This document shows, piece by piece, positions 38,310-50,710 of a stretch of DNA of 64,000 nucleotides (position 1 is its first letter; each line of letters opens with the position of its first letter). This DNA comes from Sedimenticola sp. GTDB lineage: Bacteria > Pseudomonadota > Gammaproteobacteria > Chromatiales > Chromatiaceae. Where the stretch lies: contig JALSQZ010000021.1 in NCBI GenBank assembly GCA_026985055.1, positions 1-64,000 on the forward strand, in the 5' to 3' direction. Both the position numbers and the translations under genes were made by a program. The notes below the pieces were generated by a model. That model saw only the letters and a list, made by a program, of their open reading frames with translations. It was not told the DNA's origin and did not search any database.

Positions 38310-39578
38310 TCAGGTACGCACATGGCCGTCGCCCAGGACGATGAATTTCACCGAAGTCAGCCCTTCCAGTCCCACTGGCCCCCGAGCATGGAATTTGTCC
38401 GTGGAAATGCCGATTTCCGCCCCCAGTCCGTATTCAAATCCGTCGGCGAAGCGGGTCGAGGCATTCACCATCACGGAACTGGAATCCACCTCCTGTAGAA
38501 AACGTCGCGCCTTACTGATGTTCTCGGTGATGATGCTTTCCGTATGGCGGGAGCTGTGCGCCTCGATATGATCCATGGCCTGCTGTACATCATCCACCAC
38601 CCGGATGGATAGTATGGGCGCCAGGTATTCCGTGTCCCAGTCTTCTTCCGTAGCCGCCAGGCATTTCTCGCCCAGGATGGTGCGGGTCTTTTCGCAGCCG
38701 CGCAACTCCACCCCTTTCTCCCACAGGGCCTGGGCGATGCGCGGCAAAAAATCCGCGGCAATGGTGTCGTTCACCAGCAGGGTTTCCATGGTATTGCAGG
38801 TTCCATAGCGCTGGGTCTTGGCATTGAGAGCCACATCGAAGGCTTTTTTCGGATCCGCCTCGTCATCCACGTACACATGGCAGATACCATCGAGATGCTT
38901 GATCACCGGCACCCGGGCATCCCGGCTGATGCGCTCGATAAGACCCTTGCCGCCCCGGGGAATGATCACGTCGATATAGTCCGGCATGGTAATCATGGCG
39001 CCCACCGCCTCGCGGTCGGTGGTTTCCACCACCTGTACCGCATCTGCTGGCAAGCCGGCCTTTTCCAGCCCCTCGCGGATGGCGGCGGCAATCGCCTGGT
39101 TGGAATGAAATGCCTCGGATCCACCCCGCAGCACGGTAGCATTGCCCGACTTGAGACAGAGGGCGGCGGCATCGGCAGTCACGTTCGGACGGGATTCATA
39201 GATGATACCCACGACCCCCAGAGGCACGCGCATGCGCCCTACCTGGATTCCCGTGGGACGATACTTCATATCGAAGATTTCGCCAATGGGATCCGGCAGC
39301 GTGGCAATCTGGCGCAAGCCCTCGATCATGGCGTCGATACGTTCGGGAGTGAGTTCCAGCCTGTCCAGCAGAGCTTCGGACAAACCTTTTTCCTTTCCCG
39401 CCTCCAGGTCCTTGCGATTCTCTTCCATCAGACGCGCGCGATCCGCATCCAGCCGGTCGGCAATGGCGTTCAGGGCATCATTCTTTCGTCCGGTACTGGC
39501 AGCGGCCAGGGCACGGGCAGCGGCGCGGGCTCTTTGCCCGACGGTCTGCATGTATTCAGTTACATCTATAGTGGTCAT
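38310..39578 (-). CDS. proA: Glutamate-5-semialdehyde dehydrogenase
   Basis: Reduces glutamyl-5-phosphate to the semialdehyde in proline synthesis. About 422 residues. The catalytic Cys lies in [14 protein letters not shown]. Other blocks are [21 protein letters not shown] and [12 protein letters not shown] 39578 is preferred over the TTG at 39599. Sits between holA and nadD, with element A2 just upstream (39616-39776). No proB is seen here. Confidence 0.95.
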   Translation of the reverse strand: MTTIDVTEYMQTVGQRARAAARALAAASTGRKNDALNAIADRLDADRARLMEENRKDLEAGKEKGLSEALLDRLELTPERIDAMIEGLRQIATLPDPIGEIFDMKYRPTGIQVGRMRVPLGVVGIIYESRPNVTADAAALCLKSGNATVLRGGSEAFHSNQAIAAAIREGLEKAGLPADAVQVVETTDREAVGAMITMPDYIDVIIPRGGKGLIERISRDARVPVIKHLDGICHVYVDDEADPKKAFDVALNAKTQRYGTCNTMETLLVNDTIAADFLPRIAQALWEKGVELRGCEKTRTILGEKCLAATEEDWDTEYLAPILSIRVVDDVQQAMDHIEAHSSRHTESIITENISKARRFLQEVDSSSVMVNASTRFADGFEYGLGAEIGISTDKFHARGPVGLEGLTSVKFIVLGDGHVRT

Positions 39579-39615
39579 GCTTTTATCCGGTGAATTCAAG
39601 ATCGATCAGTAGTTT

Positions 39616-39776
39616 AGGAACCTCTAATTAAATCATGAACTCGCATCTTGTGTCCAAAATGTCCCGCTACTGTGTTGCAAATCTTCGCAATAGCGGGCTA
39701 TTACGTGCGATTTGCGCCTTGTATCGGAACATTTTGAATCACAACCTGCTTCGCTCAGATTTAATCAGAGGTTCCT
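39616..39776 (+). mobile_element. MITE-like element A2 (159 bp core)
   Basis: Core 39617-39775, ends GGAACCTCTAATTAAATC and complement of GGAACCTCTGATTAAATC. A possible 4-bp target duplication, TTTA, occurs at 39613-39616 and 39776-39779. Same orientation and length as A3 (48009-48167) and few base differences. The right end forms the C-terminal codons and stop of holA. Confidence 0.9.
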
Positions 39777-40790
39777 TTACCAACTTCCTTCCAGATACAG
39801 GTATTCCCGCAATACCCAGAGTAATCTGCTCCAGCAGCAGCCAGGGATCACCGGGAGCCGCGCCCTTGATGGCCGCGTCCGTGTGCTGACAGGCATCCAG
39901 CAAGCAATTCCAGTCATCTTCGCCCAGGCGTCTGAGCGCCTGTCGCACCAGGGGCATGCGGTTCTTCCAGACCCGCGCCTGCCCCATGACCCGTGATTCC
40001 GACGCACCTGCTGCCATGCCCGCCGCCATGCCCGCCAGGCTGCGTATTTCCCTGGCCAGGGCCCAAAGCACCACCGGCGGAGCAATGCCTTCGCCCTTCA
40101 GTCCCGCAAGAATATGGGTACAGCGCCCGCTGCGCCCGGCCAGAGCCGCATCCACCAGAGCATACACATCGAAGCGGCTGCTGTCGGATACTGCGGCGAG
40201 CAGCTGCTCCACGTTTACAGATCCTTCGCCATGCAGCAGCAACAGTTTTTCGATTTCCTGGCGCGCCGCCAACAGATTGCCTTCGGTATGCTCGGCGAGC
40301 ATTTCCGCCACCCCACGCCCGGGGCGCAAACCGGCTGCCTGCATGCGCGCGCTGATCCAGCGCGGCAGATTGCGCTCATCCACGGGCCATACCTGAACCA
40401 AAATCCCAGCTTTTTCCAGCGCCTTTATCCATTTGCTGGTCAACGGCACTTTGGGCATGGTCAGCAGCAGCAGGGTGTCCTGGGGCAGGTTTTCACAATA
40501 CTCCACCAGGGCCCTGGCTCCGGCGGTACCGGGTTTGCCCGTGGGCAGGCGCAGGTCGATGATTTTCTGCTCGGCGAACAGGGACAGGGCATTGGCTTCA
40601 TCGCCGAGGCGGTTCCAGTCGAAGCGCGCATCCGCTTCCATGATCTCGCGGCTGAGATAGCCCGCCTGCCGGGCGGCACCACGAATCTGATCCGCCGCCT
40701 CTCCCAGCTGCAGGGGTTCGTCTCCAGTGATGACATAAACCGGCGCCAGCCCCTTGCCCAGGGAAGCAGCGAGTTGCTCCAACCGCAGTT

Positions 40791-40794
<4 letters not shown>
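39739..40794 (-). CDS. holA: DNA polymerase III delta subunit, 3' end rewritten by A2
   Basis: Clamp-loader delta subunit, 351 residues. Signatures are LGKGLAPVYVITGDEPLQ at the start and DAAIKGAAPGDPWLLLEQITLGIAG near the end. The last 11 residues (EPLIKSERSRL) and the stop codon are encoded by element A2. Deleting A2 with one copy of TTTA gives LVNY followed by TGA, so the ancestral protein ended a few residues shorter. The start overlaps lptE by 4 bp (ATGA). Confidence 0.93.
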
Positions 40795-44020
<3,226 letters not shown>

Positions 44021-44027
44021 TCAGGCC

Positions 44028-45620
44028 ATGTCTGCATTGAAAATGCTCTTCATTCTGCTGCTCCTGCCCCTGACCGCCCTGGCCGGCAAGGGGCAGGTCA
44101 ATTTCGTCGAAGCCACAGTGGATCTCAAGCCCGACGGCAGCGCCGTGGTGCTCTACCAGGTACAGTGGCGGGTCGTATCGGGCGAACTGCATGGCTTCTA
44201 TTTCAAAAACGAGGACAAACTCCAGGTCGGCATGGCGGTCGATCAGGCTGCTGCCGTAGACAGTCACGGCAAGCGTTATCGGCTGGATATCCGCCCCATG
44301 GGTGGCGGCAAATGGGATGTTCTCCTCGCGGATGGCCAGGGTGTTCCCGCGGGGCAAAGCGTCACCTTCAATTTGCCTTTCCGCACTGATTTCCACCGGG
44401 CGGGCTATCTCGGCCCAACCACGGCGGAAGACGGCCGGGCGCTGGTATTTTTCAACTGGTCGCCCATCCAATGGGACGAAGCCGCCAGCCAGGATCACTA
44501 CAGCCTGAAGATCCTCACCCCCTACCGGCTGCCGGATGAACAGGTCAACCCCCGCAGCGTGGTGGATACGGAGCGCCTGATACTCACCGAGCCCTGGGTG
44601 AACGAAAAATATCTCATCGATTATCAGCAGGGACCAAACAACCGCCTGCTGCTGTTGTTTCACAAAAACCGGCCCGGCAACCGGTTTCACATGCAGGTAC
44701 AGTTCTACATGCCCGCAGACTGGTTCCGGCTTGGCGCGGCGCCCGCCCCGGCCGCCAAGCCTCTGATACGGAAACAAGAGCGTGGCTCCGGGAGCAGTTC
44801 CCTGCTGCTGATTCTGGGACTGGCGGTAATCGGCGCATTCTTTGGCGTGGTTCGGGGCAAGCAGGGCTCCATGCTCAAGGCCAGAGAAGGGCTGGAGGAT
44901 ATTCGCTGGGAAAACCTGGACTGGACACCGCCCAAACTGATCCTTTCCGAGTTCCGCAAACCCGGCAAGGTATGCAAGGATCTCACACCCCTGGAAGCGG
45001 CGTTCTACCTGGAAATCCCCTTCAAGCTCATCGTGGCCGCCATGCTCAATTCCATGGTGCTGGAAGGTTTCGTGGAAGTGCTGTCCGCATCTCCCCTGAA
45101 AGTGAAAACGCTGAATCCTCCCAATCTGCATGAACTGGATGATTACGAGCGCCTTTTCTACCAGGCCCTGAAGGATGACGGGGAACTGTCCCAGGCGGAA
45201 CTGGAAGAACTGATGAATACCGCGGTAAAAAAAGTACAGCTCAAGGCCTGGGACGCTGATATCGAAGCCACCCAGAAATACTATCGCAAGCAGGTAGCCG
45301 ACTACCTGAAGGCCGCTGCGGTGAGTGCGCCCGCGGCTCACAGAAACGAAGCCAATGACTGGTATTTCTGGTATCACAACCGTCATCGCTACTATCAGCG
45401 GCACTGGGACTACCGGGACGACCCGGCCCGCTATGCCACGGACATACCCGTGGAAACGGATCACATCATTCACGGGCCGCTGGACACGGATATCGCCATG
45501 GAACTGAATGTCTGCCACGATGCCTGTCATTCCGCCTGCCACAGCGCCTGTCATTCGGCCTGCCATTCCGCCTGCCACAGCGCCTGCCATTCGGCCTGCG
45601 TGAGCGGAGGATCACACTGA
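44028..45620 (+). CDS. DUF2207-like membrane protein with C-terminal CHSA repeats
   Basis: About 530 residues. A signal peptide (MLFILLLLPLTALAG) precedes an extracytoplasmic beta-rich domain (residues 20-245) resembling DUF2207. Then come a TM (about 258-276, SSSLLLILGLAVIGAFFGVV), and a cytoplasmic, winged-helix-like region with DLTPLEAAFYLEIPFKLIVA. The tail (residues 496 on) is CHDA followed by six CHSA units and CVSG, eight Cys in all. By topology the tail should face the cytoplasm. The stop overlaps the radical SAM gene start (TGATG). The tail could be a RiPP-like modification substrate or a metal-binding tail; the domain assignment is tentative. Confidence 0.8.
   Translation: MSALKMLFILLLLPLTALAGKGQVNFVEATVDLKPDGSAVVLYQVQWRVVSGELHGFYFKNEDKLQVGMAVDQAAAVDSHGKRYRLDIRPMGGGKWDVLLADGQGVPAGQSVTFNLPFRTDFHRAGYLGPTTAEDGRALVFFNWSPIQWDEAASQDHYSLKILTPYRLPDEQVNPRSVVDTERLILTEPWVNEKYLIDYQQGPNNRLLLLFHKNRPGNRFHMQVQFYMPADWFRLGAAPAPAAKPLIRKQERGSGSSSLLLILGLAVIGAFFGVVRGKQGSMLKAREGLEDIRWENLDWTPPKLILSEFRKPGKVCKDLTPLEAAFYLEIPFKLIVAAMLNSMVLEGFVEVLSASPLKVKTLNPPNLHELDDYERLFYQALKDDGELSQAELEELMNTAVKKVQLKAWDADIEATQKYYRKQVADYLKAAAVSAPAAHRNEANDWYFWYHNRHRYYQRHWDYRDDPARYATDIPVETDHIIHGPLDTDIAMELNVCHDACHSACHSACHSACHSACHSACHSACVSGGSH
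45513..45608 (+). repeat. Codon-level CHSA repeat array
   Basis: Each unit is 12 bp. The Ser codons run TCC, AGC, TCG and then TCC, AGC, TCG again, so six units are two copies of a 36-bp higher-order unit. Cys and His codons are mixed (TGT/TGC, CAT/CAC). The peptide is kept while codons drift, which suggests protein-level selection. Confidence 0.85.
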
Positions 45621-47065
45621 TGGGATTTTTCCGGGAACAATGGAAACGCATCGTCCGCCGCCAGCCAGGCAGCGAGGTTCTGGCCGCAGAAACGAATACG
45701 CCCATGCCCGACCTGTCCTGGGTGGACGAATTCATCCGCAACGTCGGCCCTTACATCTTTGTCCGCACCGAAGACAACATCCTCATCAAGCGTCCCAACC
45801 AGGCACAGAAACTCAATGCCCAGGGAGCGCAGATACTCAAGTTCCTCCTTGACGGTGGCAAGATCGCGGGCCTGATCAAAGGGCTCGGAGGCGACCGGGG
45901 CAAGCTGGAACAGGTGGCCCTGTTCCTGCACGGGGTGCGTGGTTTTCTCGAAGGGCATGTCAACGCCGATTCCGCTCACCCCGGAGTAGAAGTAGAAGTG
46001 TTCAACCGGCACTTTTCCGACCTGCCGATACTTTCCGAGGTGGCCATTACCTACAAATGCAATCTGCGCTGTGTATTCTGTTATGCCGGCTGCAACTGCA
46101 CCACTCAACCGGTAAATGACGAAAAAGTCATGAGTACTGCCGAAATCCGCAGCGTGCTGGACAAACTCTGGCGCGAAGGCCGGGTGCCGTCCATAAGCTT
46201 CACCGGAGGCGAACCCACCCTGCACAAGGAATTGCCGGAACTCATCACTTATGCCAAGAAACTGGGCATGCGCGTGAACCTCATCACCAACGGCACCCGC
46301 ATCAACGCACAACTGGCACAACGCCTCGCCGATGCTGGCCTGGACTCCGCCCAGGTGAGTCTGGAAGGCATCAGCGCGGAAATTCACAATCTGGTCACTC
46401 AGGGCCAGGCTTCCTTCGAAAAAACCGTGGCCGCCATCGGGCACCTGAAAACCGTGGGTATCCGCGTTCACAGCAACACCACCATCAACCGCATGAACCT
46501 GCATGAAATGCCGGACATGCCGCGTTTCGTACGTGAAATACTGGACAACGAGCGCTTCAGCATGAACCTGCTGGTGCCCACGGGCAGCGCAGTGGTGCAT
46601 CCGGATCTTGTGGTGCGCTACAGCGAAATCGGCGCCTGGCTGGAAAAGATCCAGGAACAGAGCAAAATCCACGATGTGGAATTCCTCTGGTATTCCCCCA
46701 CTCCCATGTGCATGTTCAACCCCATTCCCGCCGGGCTGGGCAATCACGGCTGCAGCGCCTGCGACGGACTGATCTCCGTGGCGCCCAACGGATCGGTGAT
46801 CCCCTGCGCTTCCTATGATGACGAGGTGGGCAATCTGCTGGATGACGATCTGCGCAGTGTGTGGAACAGCGACAAGGCCAGAGGCTACCGGGACAAGGCG
46901 CTGGCCCACCCGCAGTGCCGGACATGCAGCCAGTTCGACATCTGCAATGGCGCCTGCCCCTTGTACTGGCGCGAGCTGGGTTTTGCGGAGCTGGAAGCGC
47001 GCAACGGGTTCAGCCCCGCCGAGGCCGTGGGCTATGTGCGCCCAAGCGGGGAGGATCCATCATGA
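45620..47065 (+). CDS. Radical SAM/SPASM protein with PqqD-like N-terminus
   Basis: A 481-residue enzyme. The N-terminal 115 residues include YIFVRTEDNILIKRPNQAQ followed by LNAQGAQILKFLLDGGKI, which resembles a PqqD/RRE peptide-binding domain. The radical SAM cluster is CNLRCVFC (residues about 147-154), with TGGEPTLH. The C-terminal SPASM region has CSAC, a Cys after VIP, CRTC and CNGAC for auxiliary clusters. Such enzymes modify peptides (sactipeptide, thioether or other C-C/C-S bonds). Overlaps both neighbours, 1 bp upstream and 4 bp downstream. Substrate unproven. Confidence 0.88.
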   Translation: MGFFREQWKRIVRRQPGSEVLAAETNTPMPDLSWVDEFIRNVGPYIFVRTEDNILIKRPNQAQKLNAQGAQILKFLLDGGKIAGLIKGLGGDRGKLEQVALFLHGVRGFLEGHVNADSAHPGVEVEVFNRHFSDLPILSEVAITYKCNLRCVFCYAGCNCTTQPVNDEKVMSTAEIRSVLDKLWREGRVPSISFTGGEPTLHKELPELITYAKKLGMRVNLITNGTRINAQLAQRLADAGLDSAQVSLEGISAEIHNLVTQGQASFEKTVAAIGHLKTVGIRVHSNTTINRMNLHEMPDMPRFVREILDNERFSMNLLVPTGSAVVHPDLVVRYSEIGAWLEKIQEQSKIHDVEFLWYSPTPMCMFNPIPAGLGNHGCSACDGLISVAPNGSVIPCASYDDEVGNLLDDDLRSVWNSDKARGYRDKALAHPQCRTCSQFDICNGACPLYWRELGFAELEARNGFSPAEAVGYVRPSGEDPS

Positions 47066-48030
47066 GCCACGCCCCGGAAACCGCTGCCCGGGATGCCGAT
47101 GCGGTGGTATTTTGGCTATGGCGCAATCTGGCCTACCGCAAGCGCATGCTCAGCGCCTTTGGTCTCATCCTCCTGGGACTGCTGTTGCAATGGTATTCCG
47201 GTGAGGTTTTTGCCGGTTTCTTTCCCCTTGTCGCCGGCAATGCGCTGCTGCTGGTCAGAGGCTATGACAACCGAACCCAATTTGCCGGATTCAGTCCGTC
47301 CAGTCAGTGGCAGCGGGTGGAGCGTTCACGCCTGACAGAACTGAAAGACTTCGACAAAAAAATTCGCCGCTGGGATCGCAGCTTCATCGATATCACCAAC
47401 ATCCGGGGAGTTATCAGTTTCCTGCTGTTGGTTTTCCTGCTGGTGCTGATGTATGTGGGATTCCGCGATTCCCGGCACTATCAGCAACTGGTAGCCATAC
47501 CCATAGACATGGCCATTCTGTTTCTGCCTCACTGGTTTACCGGCACAAGGCGCATCCTGCGGCTGCCGGGACTGCTGATCAAGGCGGAAACCCTGGAAAA
47601 GGCATTGAACGAGACCAATCCGGAAGACCAGGGACTCAAGCTGGACGTACTGATGCTCCTCAAGGGCGAGGCCAAACTGCCGGATGACATCAAGATCAGA
47701 ATCGAACCCGCCGATGCGCCCCAGGACTTTCTCGGCCTGTACGGGCAGGTGGTGCTCAACAATGTCCAGGGAAAATCCTATCCCTATTTCTATGTGGTGC
47801 TGGTCGCCCGCCCCGGACTTGGCCTGAAAGAACTGCGCGACCGGATCGATCCGCCGGACAAGACAGTGGTGGAATTCCGCGAGCAGGACGGTGTGGAAGT
47901 GCTGGTGCTGCGCCAGTTCACCACCAAACGCTCCGGCTATCTCACCACACCGGATACGGTGCGCAAACTGCTTCGTTTCGGCATGGAACAGATGCACCGC
48001 CTGTTAGGGGAACCTCTGATTAAATCATGA
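47062..48030 (+). CDS. Membrane protein of the CHSA cluster
   Basis: About 322 residues, not recognised. There are two hydrophobic stretches near residues 30-65, another pair at about 115-170 and a soluble C-terminal domain of about 130 residues (IRIEPADAPQDFLGLYGQVVL and GKSYPYFYVVLVARPGLG). Starts within the radical SAM stop (ATGA), so it is part of the same translational unit. The last residues, GEPLIKS, come from element A3. Deleting A3 gives CTG TTA GCA TGA, so the ancestral end was LLA. Confidence 0.75.
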   Translation: MSHAPETAARDADAVVFWLWRNLAYRKRMLSAFGLILLGLLLQWYSGEVFAGFFPLVAGNALLLVRGYDNRTQFAGFSPSSQWQRVERSRLTELKDFDKKIRRWDRSFIDITNIRGVISFLLLVFLLVLMYVGFRDSRHYQQLVAIPIDMAILFLPHWFTGTRRILRLPGLLIKAETLEKALNETNPEDQGLKLDVLMLLKGEAKLPDDIKIRIEPADAPQDFLGLYGQVVLNNVQGKSYPYFYVVLVARPGLGLKELRDRIDPPDKTVVEFREQDGVEVLVLRQFTTKRSGYLTTPDTVRKLLRFGMEQMHRLLGEPLIKS

Positions 48031-48171
48031 ACTCGCATCTTGCGCCCAAAATGTCCCGCTACTGCGTTGCAAATCTTCGCAATAGCGGGCTATTACGCGC
48101 GATTTGCGCCTTGTATCGGAACATTTTGAATCACAATCTGCTTCGCTCAGATTTAATCAGAGGTTCCTTAG
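48008..48171 (+). mobile_element. MITE-like element A3 (159 bp core) at a gene 3' end
   Basis: Core 48009-48167, ends GGAACCTCTGATTAAATC in both directions, flanked by TTAG on each side (48004-48007 and 48168-48171), a possible target duplication. TGA, TAA and TGA occur in three different frames in the first 22 bp, so an insertion near a gene end always terminates translation. Same orientation as A1, A2 and A4. Confidence 0.9.
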
Positions 48172-48321
48172 CATGACTTCCTCTCAGAAGGCCTGACTCG
48201 TTCAACGCCTCCCCGGGATTTGGCCATTTCCCGAACTTTGGAGAAAATGCCTTATGTCAATCCCCGGTCCCGCCTGAAAGGGTATACTTTGGCGCATCAT
48301 GATTATTGTACATACCGTCCG

Positions 48322-48666
48322 ATGAAGATTGTCAGCATCCCGTTCAGTTTGCTCGCGCTGATTCTGCCCCTGCTGGCGCAAGCCGCCCCTCTGGACAAGG
48401 CCGGGCTGGCCGCCGTGGAAGAACTGGGGCGGCTCAATGGTATCGCCCTGAACTGCCGGTATTTCGATCAGGTCAGAAACATCAAACAGACCCTCATCGA
48501 CCGTTTGCCCAAACGCCGGGAGCTGGGTCAGATATTCGAGCAAAAGACCGATGAATCTTTCAAGGCATTCATCCAGTCCGGCTCAGCCTGTCCCTCTCCC
48601 GCGACCTTTGCCGCAGAAGTGGACAAGGCCACTCACACGCTTGCCGAAATCTATCCTCCCAATTGA
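48322..48666 (+). CDS. Small secreted protein with two cysteines
   Basis: A 114-residue protein with a signal peptide (VSIPFSLLALILPLLAQAA). The mature part is helical with two Cys (LNCRYFDQ and GSACPSP) that could form a disulfide. No family recognised. ATG 48322 is preferred over the longer frame from 48220. It lies 38 bp upstream of the ZnuA-like/Sco fusion gene and is probably co-transcribed. Confidence 0.65.
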   Translation: MKIVSIPFSLLALILPLLAQAAPLDKAGLAAVEELGRLNGIALNCRYFDQVRNIKQTLIDRLPKRRELGQIFEQKTDESFKAFIQSGSACPSPATFAAEVDKATHTLAEIYPPN

Positions 48667-48704
48667 CAACCGGGCAAAGTCATACCCATCCTGAAGGTTT
48701 CCCC

Positions 48705-50144
48705 ATGAAAACGTTGTTCCGCCGTTTTTTCCTGTTTGTTTCCATTCTGCTGCTGTTCGCGGTTTCTCCCACTCAGGCAGCTGACAGGGAACTGCATGTC
48801 GTCGTCAGCATCAAACCGGTGCACTCCCTTCTCACCAGCCTGATGAAAGGCGTGCGTCCTCCGGAGTTGCTCATTGGCAAGGGTCAAATTCCCTACGGCT
48901 GGAAGCCAAGCAAGGAACAGGAACAACACATCAGGGACGCGGACTTGCTGATCTGGGTCGGCCCGGAACTGGAGAAGAGCCTGGTTCCGCTGCTGAAGAC
49001 TCTGCCAGACGACGCCCCGGTACTGACCCTGCTGGACAGCCTGGAACTGAAAATTCTCCCCTCACGCTGGAACGACGAACAACGGGACCCCTATTTCTGG
49101 CTGGACAGCCGCAACGCCCTGATACTCATCGACACCCTGACCAAGATGCTCATGGATCTGGACTACAGCCGGGCACATCTGTACAAGCGCAACCGGGACG
49201 CCTTGTTCAAAAAACTGGCGGAACTGGACCGCCGCCTGGAATATGGCTACCGCGGCCTCAAGGGGGGCGTGGTACTGGCATACTATGATACCCAGCAGTA
49301 TTTCGAGCAGGCTTATGCGCTCAAACTCGGGGGAGTGCTGTCGCCTGCTCCGGATGTCCCGGTGAGCGCGGAAAAACTGCTCAAGGAAAGGCATAAACTG
49401 CAGGAAGGCTGGTACGCCTGCCTGCTCACGGAAGCCGGCATGAAGATGCCCGCCCTGGATCTGCTCATCAACGGCGTCAACATCAACCATGTGGAACTGG
49501 ACAGCTTCGGCAGCCAGCTGGAACCGGGAGAAAACCTTTATCTGGACGTCATGAATCACAACACCAGCCTGATCAAGGCCTGCGTAAACAAAACCGCCGC
49601 AAAGCTCAAGCAGGATGAAGAGCAGCAACCGGCAAACCCGGCCGGCGCGGACAACCAGCAGATCGGCGGCCGTTTCCTGCTCACGGATCACAACGGCAGG
49701 ATGGTTACCGAAGACGACATGAAGGGCAAATACCAGCTTATCTATTTCGGCTATACCTGGTGTCCCGATGTCTGCCCCACCTCACTGAGCACCATGATGA
49801 CCGCCCTGAAAAAATTCGATCCGGAGGCGAAACGCATCCAGCCCTATTTCATTACCGTCGATCCCCAGCGGGATACGCAGAAGATCATGAAGGACTATGT
49901 AAACTATTTCGGCAAGAACCTGATTGGCCTGCGCGGCACCGAAGCCATGACCCAGCGGCTCATCAAGGAGTTCAATGTTACCGTGGAGAAAGTGGTGGAT
50001 GACCCGGCCCATCCGGAAAAATATCTCATCGACCATACCGCCAGCCTGTATCTGATGGCCCCGGACGGGCGCTTCATCACCAAATTCGCCCATGGCATCA
50101 CCCCAAGCCAGCTGGTAAGCAAGCTCAAGGAATACATGAAATAG
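48705..50144 (+). CDS. ZnuA-like domain fused to Sco (SCO1/SenC) domain
   Basis: A 479-residue exported protein. Signal peptide 1-26. The N-terminal part (28 to about 295) has the ZnuA/TroA fold pattern (VVVSIKPVHSLLTSLMKG, PYFWLDSRNALILIDTL) but the usual His ligands appear lost: DPH-F is DPY-F here and the PHSYEP-type motif is IPYGWKP. The C-terminal part is a complete Sco domain with CPDVC (Cys 353 and 357) and the His of IDHTAS (about 444), a copper-binding set for cytochrome oxidase assembly. GAAGG lies 7 nt before the ATG. Confidence 0.85.
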   Translation: MKTLFRRFFLFVSILLLFAVSPTQAADRELHVVVSIKPVHSLLTSLMKGVRPPELLIGKGQIPYGWKPSKEQEQHIRDADLLIWVGPELEKSLVPLLKTLPDDAPVLTLLDSLELKILPSRWNDEQRDPYFWLDSRNALILIDTLTKMLMDLDYSRAHLYKRNRDALFKKLAELDRRLEYGYRGLKGGVVLAYYDTQQYFEQAYALKLGGVLSPAPDVPVSAEKLLKERHKLQEGWYACLLTEAGMKMPALDLLINGVNINHVELDSFGSQLEPGENLYLDVMNHNTSLIKACVNKTAAKLKQDEEQQPANPAGADNQQIGGRFLLTDHNGRMVTEDDMKGKYQLIYFGYTWCPDVCPTSLSTMMTALKKFDPEAKRIQPYFITVDPQRDTQKIMKDYVNYFGKNLIGLRGTEAMTQRLIKEFNVTVEKVVDDPAHPEKYLIDHTASLYLMAPDGRFITKFAHGITPSQLVSKLKEYMK

Positions 50145-50161
50145 GAAAAGGTTTTCAAGCC

Positions 50162-50530
50162 TCAGGAAATATCCGGCCTGCCGTCCACTCGCCTGAAGCG
50201 GCCCAATACCCGATTCCCGCTTTTCAGAATTCCGGAGCCATCTTTTTCTATGCTGAAAATAAAGTGCTCTTCCCGCTTCTTGTCCGTGGATGGCGTACAA
50301 TCGAGCCGGACGCTGTCTCTGTCCCGTCCACTCCAGAAACAGTGCCAGGTGGCGGCGGGCTTGCGGCTGACAAACAGAGCCCGCCCATCATAGGAAAGCG
50401 TCAGACCAGACACTTCCTGTTCATTCTTCTCCATTGCTACCCAGTTGCCCGCACCGGGATGAGGAGAACAGGCGGACAACAGCAATCCGGCAAGGAACAG
50501 CAGCGGGTATGTTCCGGGCTTATGGCGCAT
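50162..50530 (-). CDS. Small hypothetical lipoprotein
   Basis: A 122-residue predicted lipoprotein (lipobox LLLSAC near residue 18) on the minus strand. It is in the same frame as the very long antisense ORF facing metH and is easily overlooked as a shadow. The start at 50530 has AGGG upstream. The mature sequence (WVAMEKNEQEVSGLTLSYDG) looks beta-rich; no family recognised. It is convergent with the Sco fusion gene. Confidence 0.65.
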   Translation of the reverse strand: MRHKPGTYPLLFLAGLLLSACSPHPGAGNWVAMEKNEQEVSGLTLSYDGRALFVSRKPAATWHCFWSGRDRDSVRLDCTPSTDKKREEHFIFSIEKDGSGILKSGNRVLGRFRRVDGRPDIS

Positions 50531-50671
50531 GGTCGTCCCTCTGAATGGAATGCCAGGAAAATGCCTATCATACCGCACTGCCCGGTCGAACCCCACGATA
50601 AACGCTCGGCCACATTCGGCAGCCGGCAAATGAAACACCCTGGCAAACGGGAAACCTGGCAATCCAAGCCC

Positions 50672-50680
50672 TGATATAAT
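50672..50680 (+). promoter_or_regulatory. Extended -10 promoter of metH
   Basis: The sequence TGATATAAT is a TGn-type extended -10 hexamer about 30 bp before the metH GTG. No good -35 is visible, which is common with extended -10 promoters. Predicted leader length about 24 nt. Confidence 0.5.
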
Positions 50681-50710
50681 TCCGGCTTTGTTCCTATCCT
50701 GGCTCATCTT

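Noticed and set aside
45551..46909. 452-codon minus-strand ORF opposite the radical SAM gene
   Set aside because: Shadow; the plus strand has clear radical SAM and SPASM motifs.
50531..50710. Cobalamin or SAH riboswitch upstream of metH
   Set aside because: No conserved motif of either was found by eye; a covariance-model search would be needed to exclude it.
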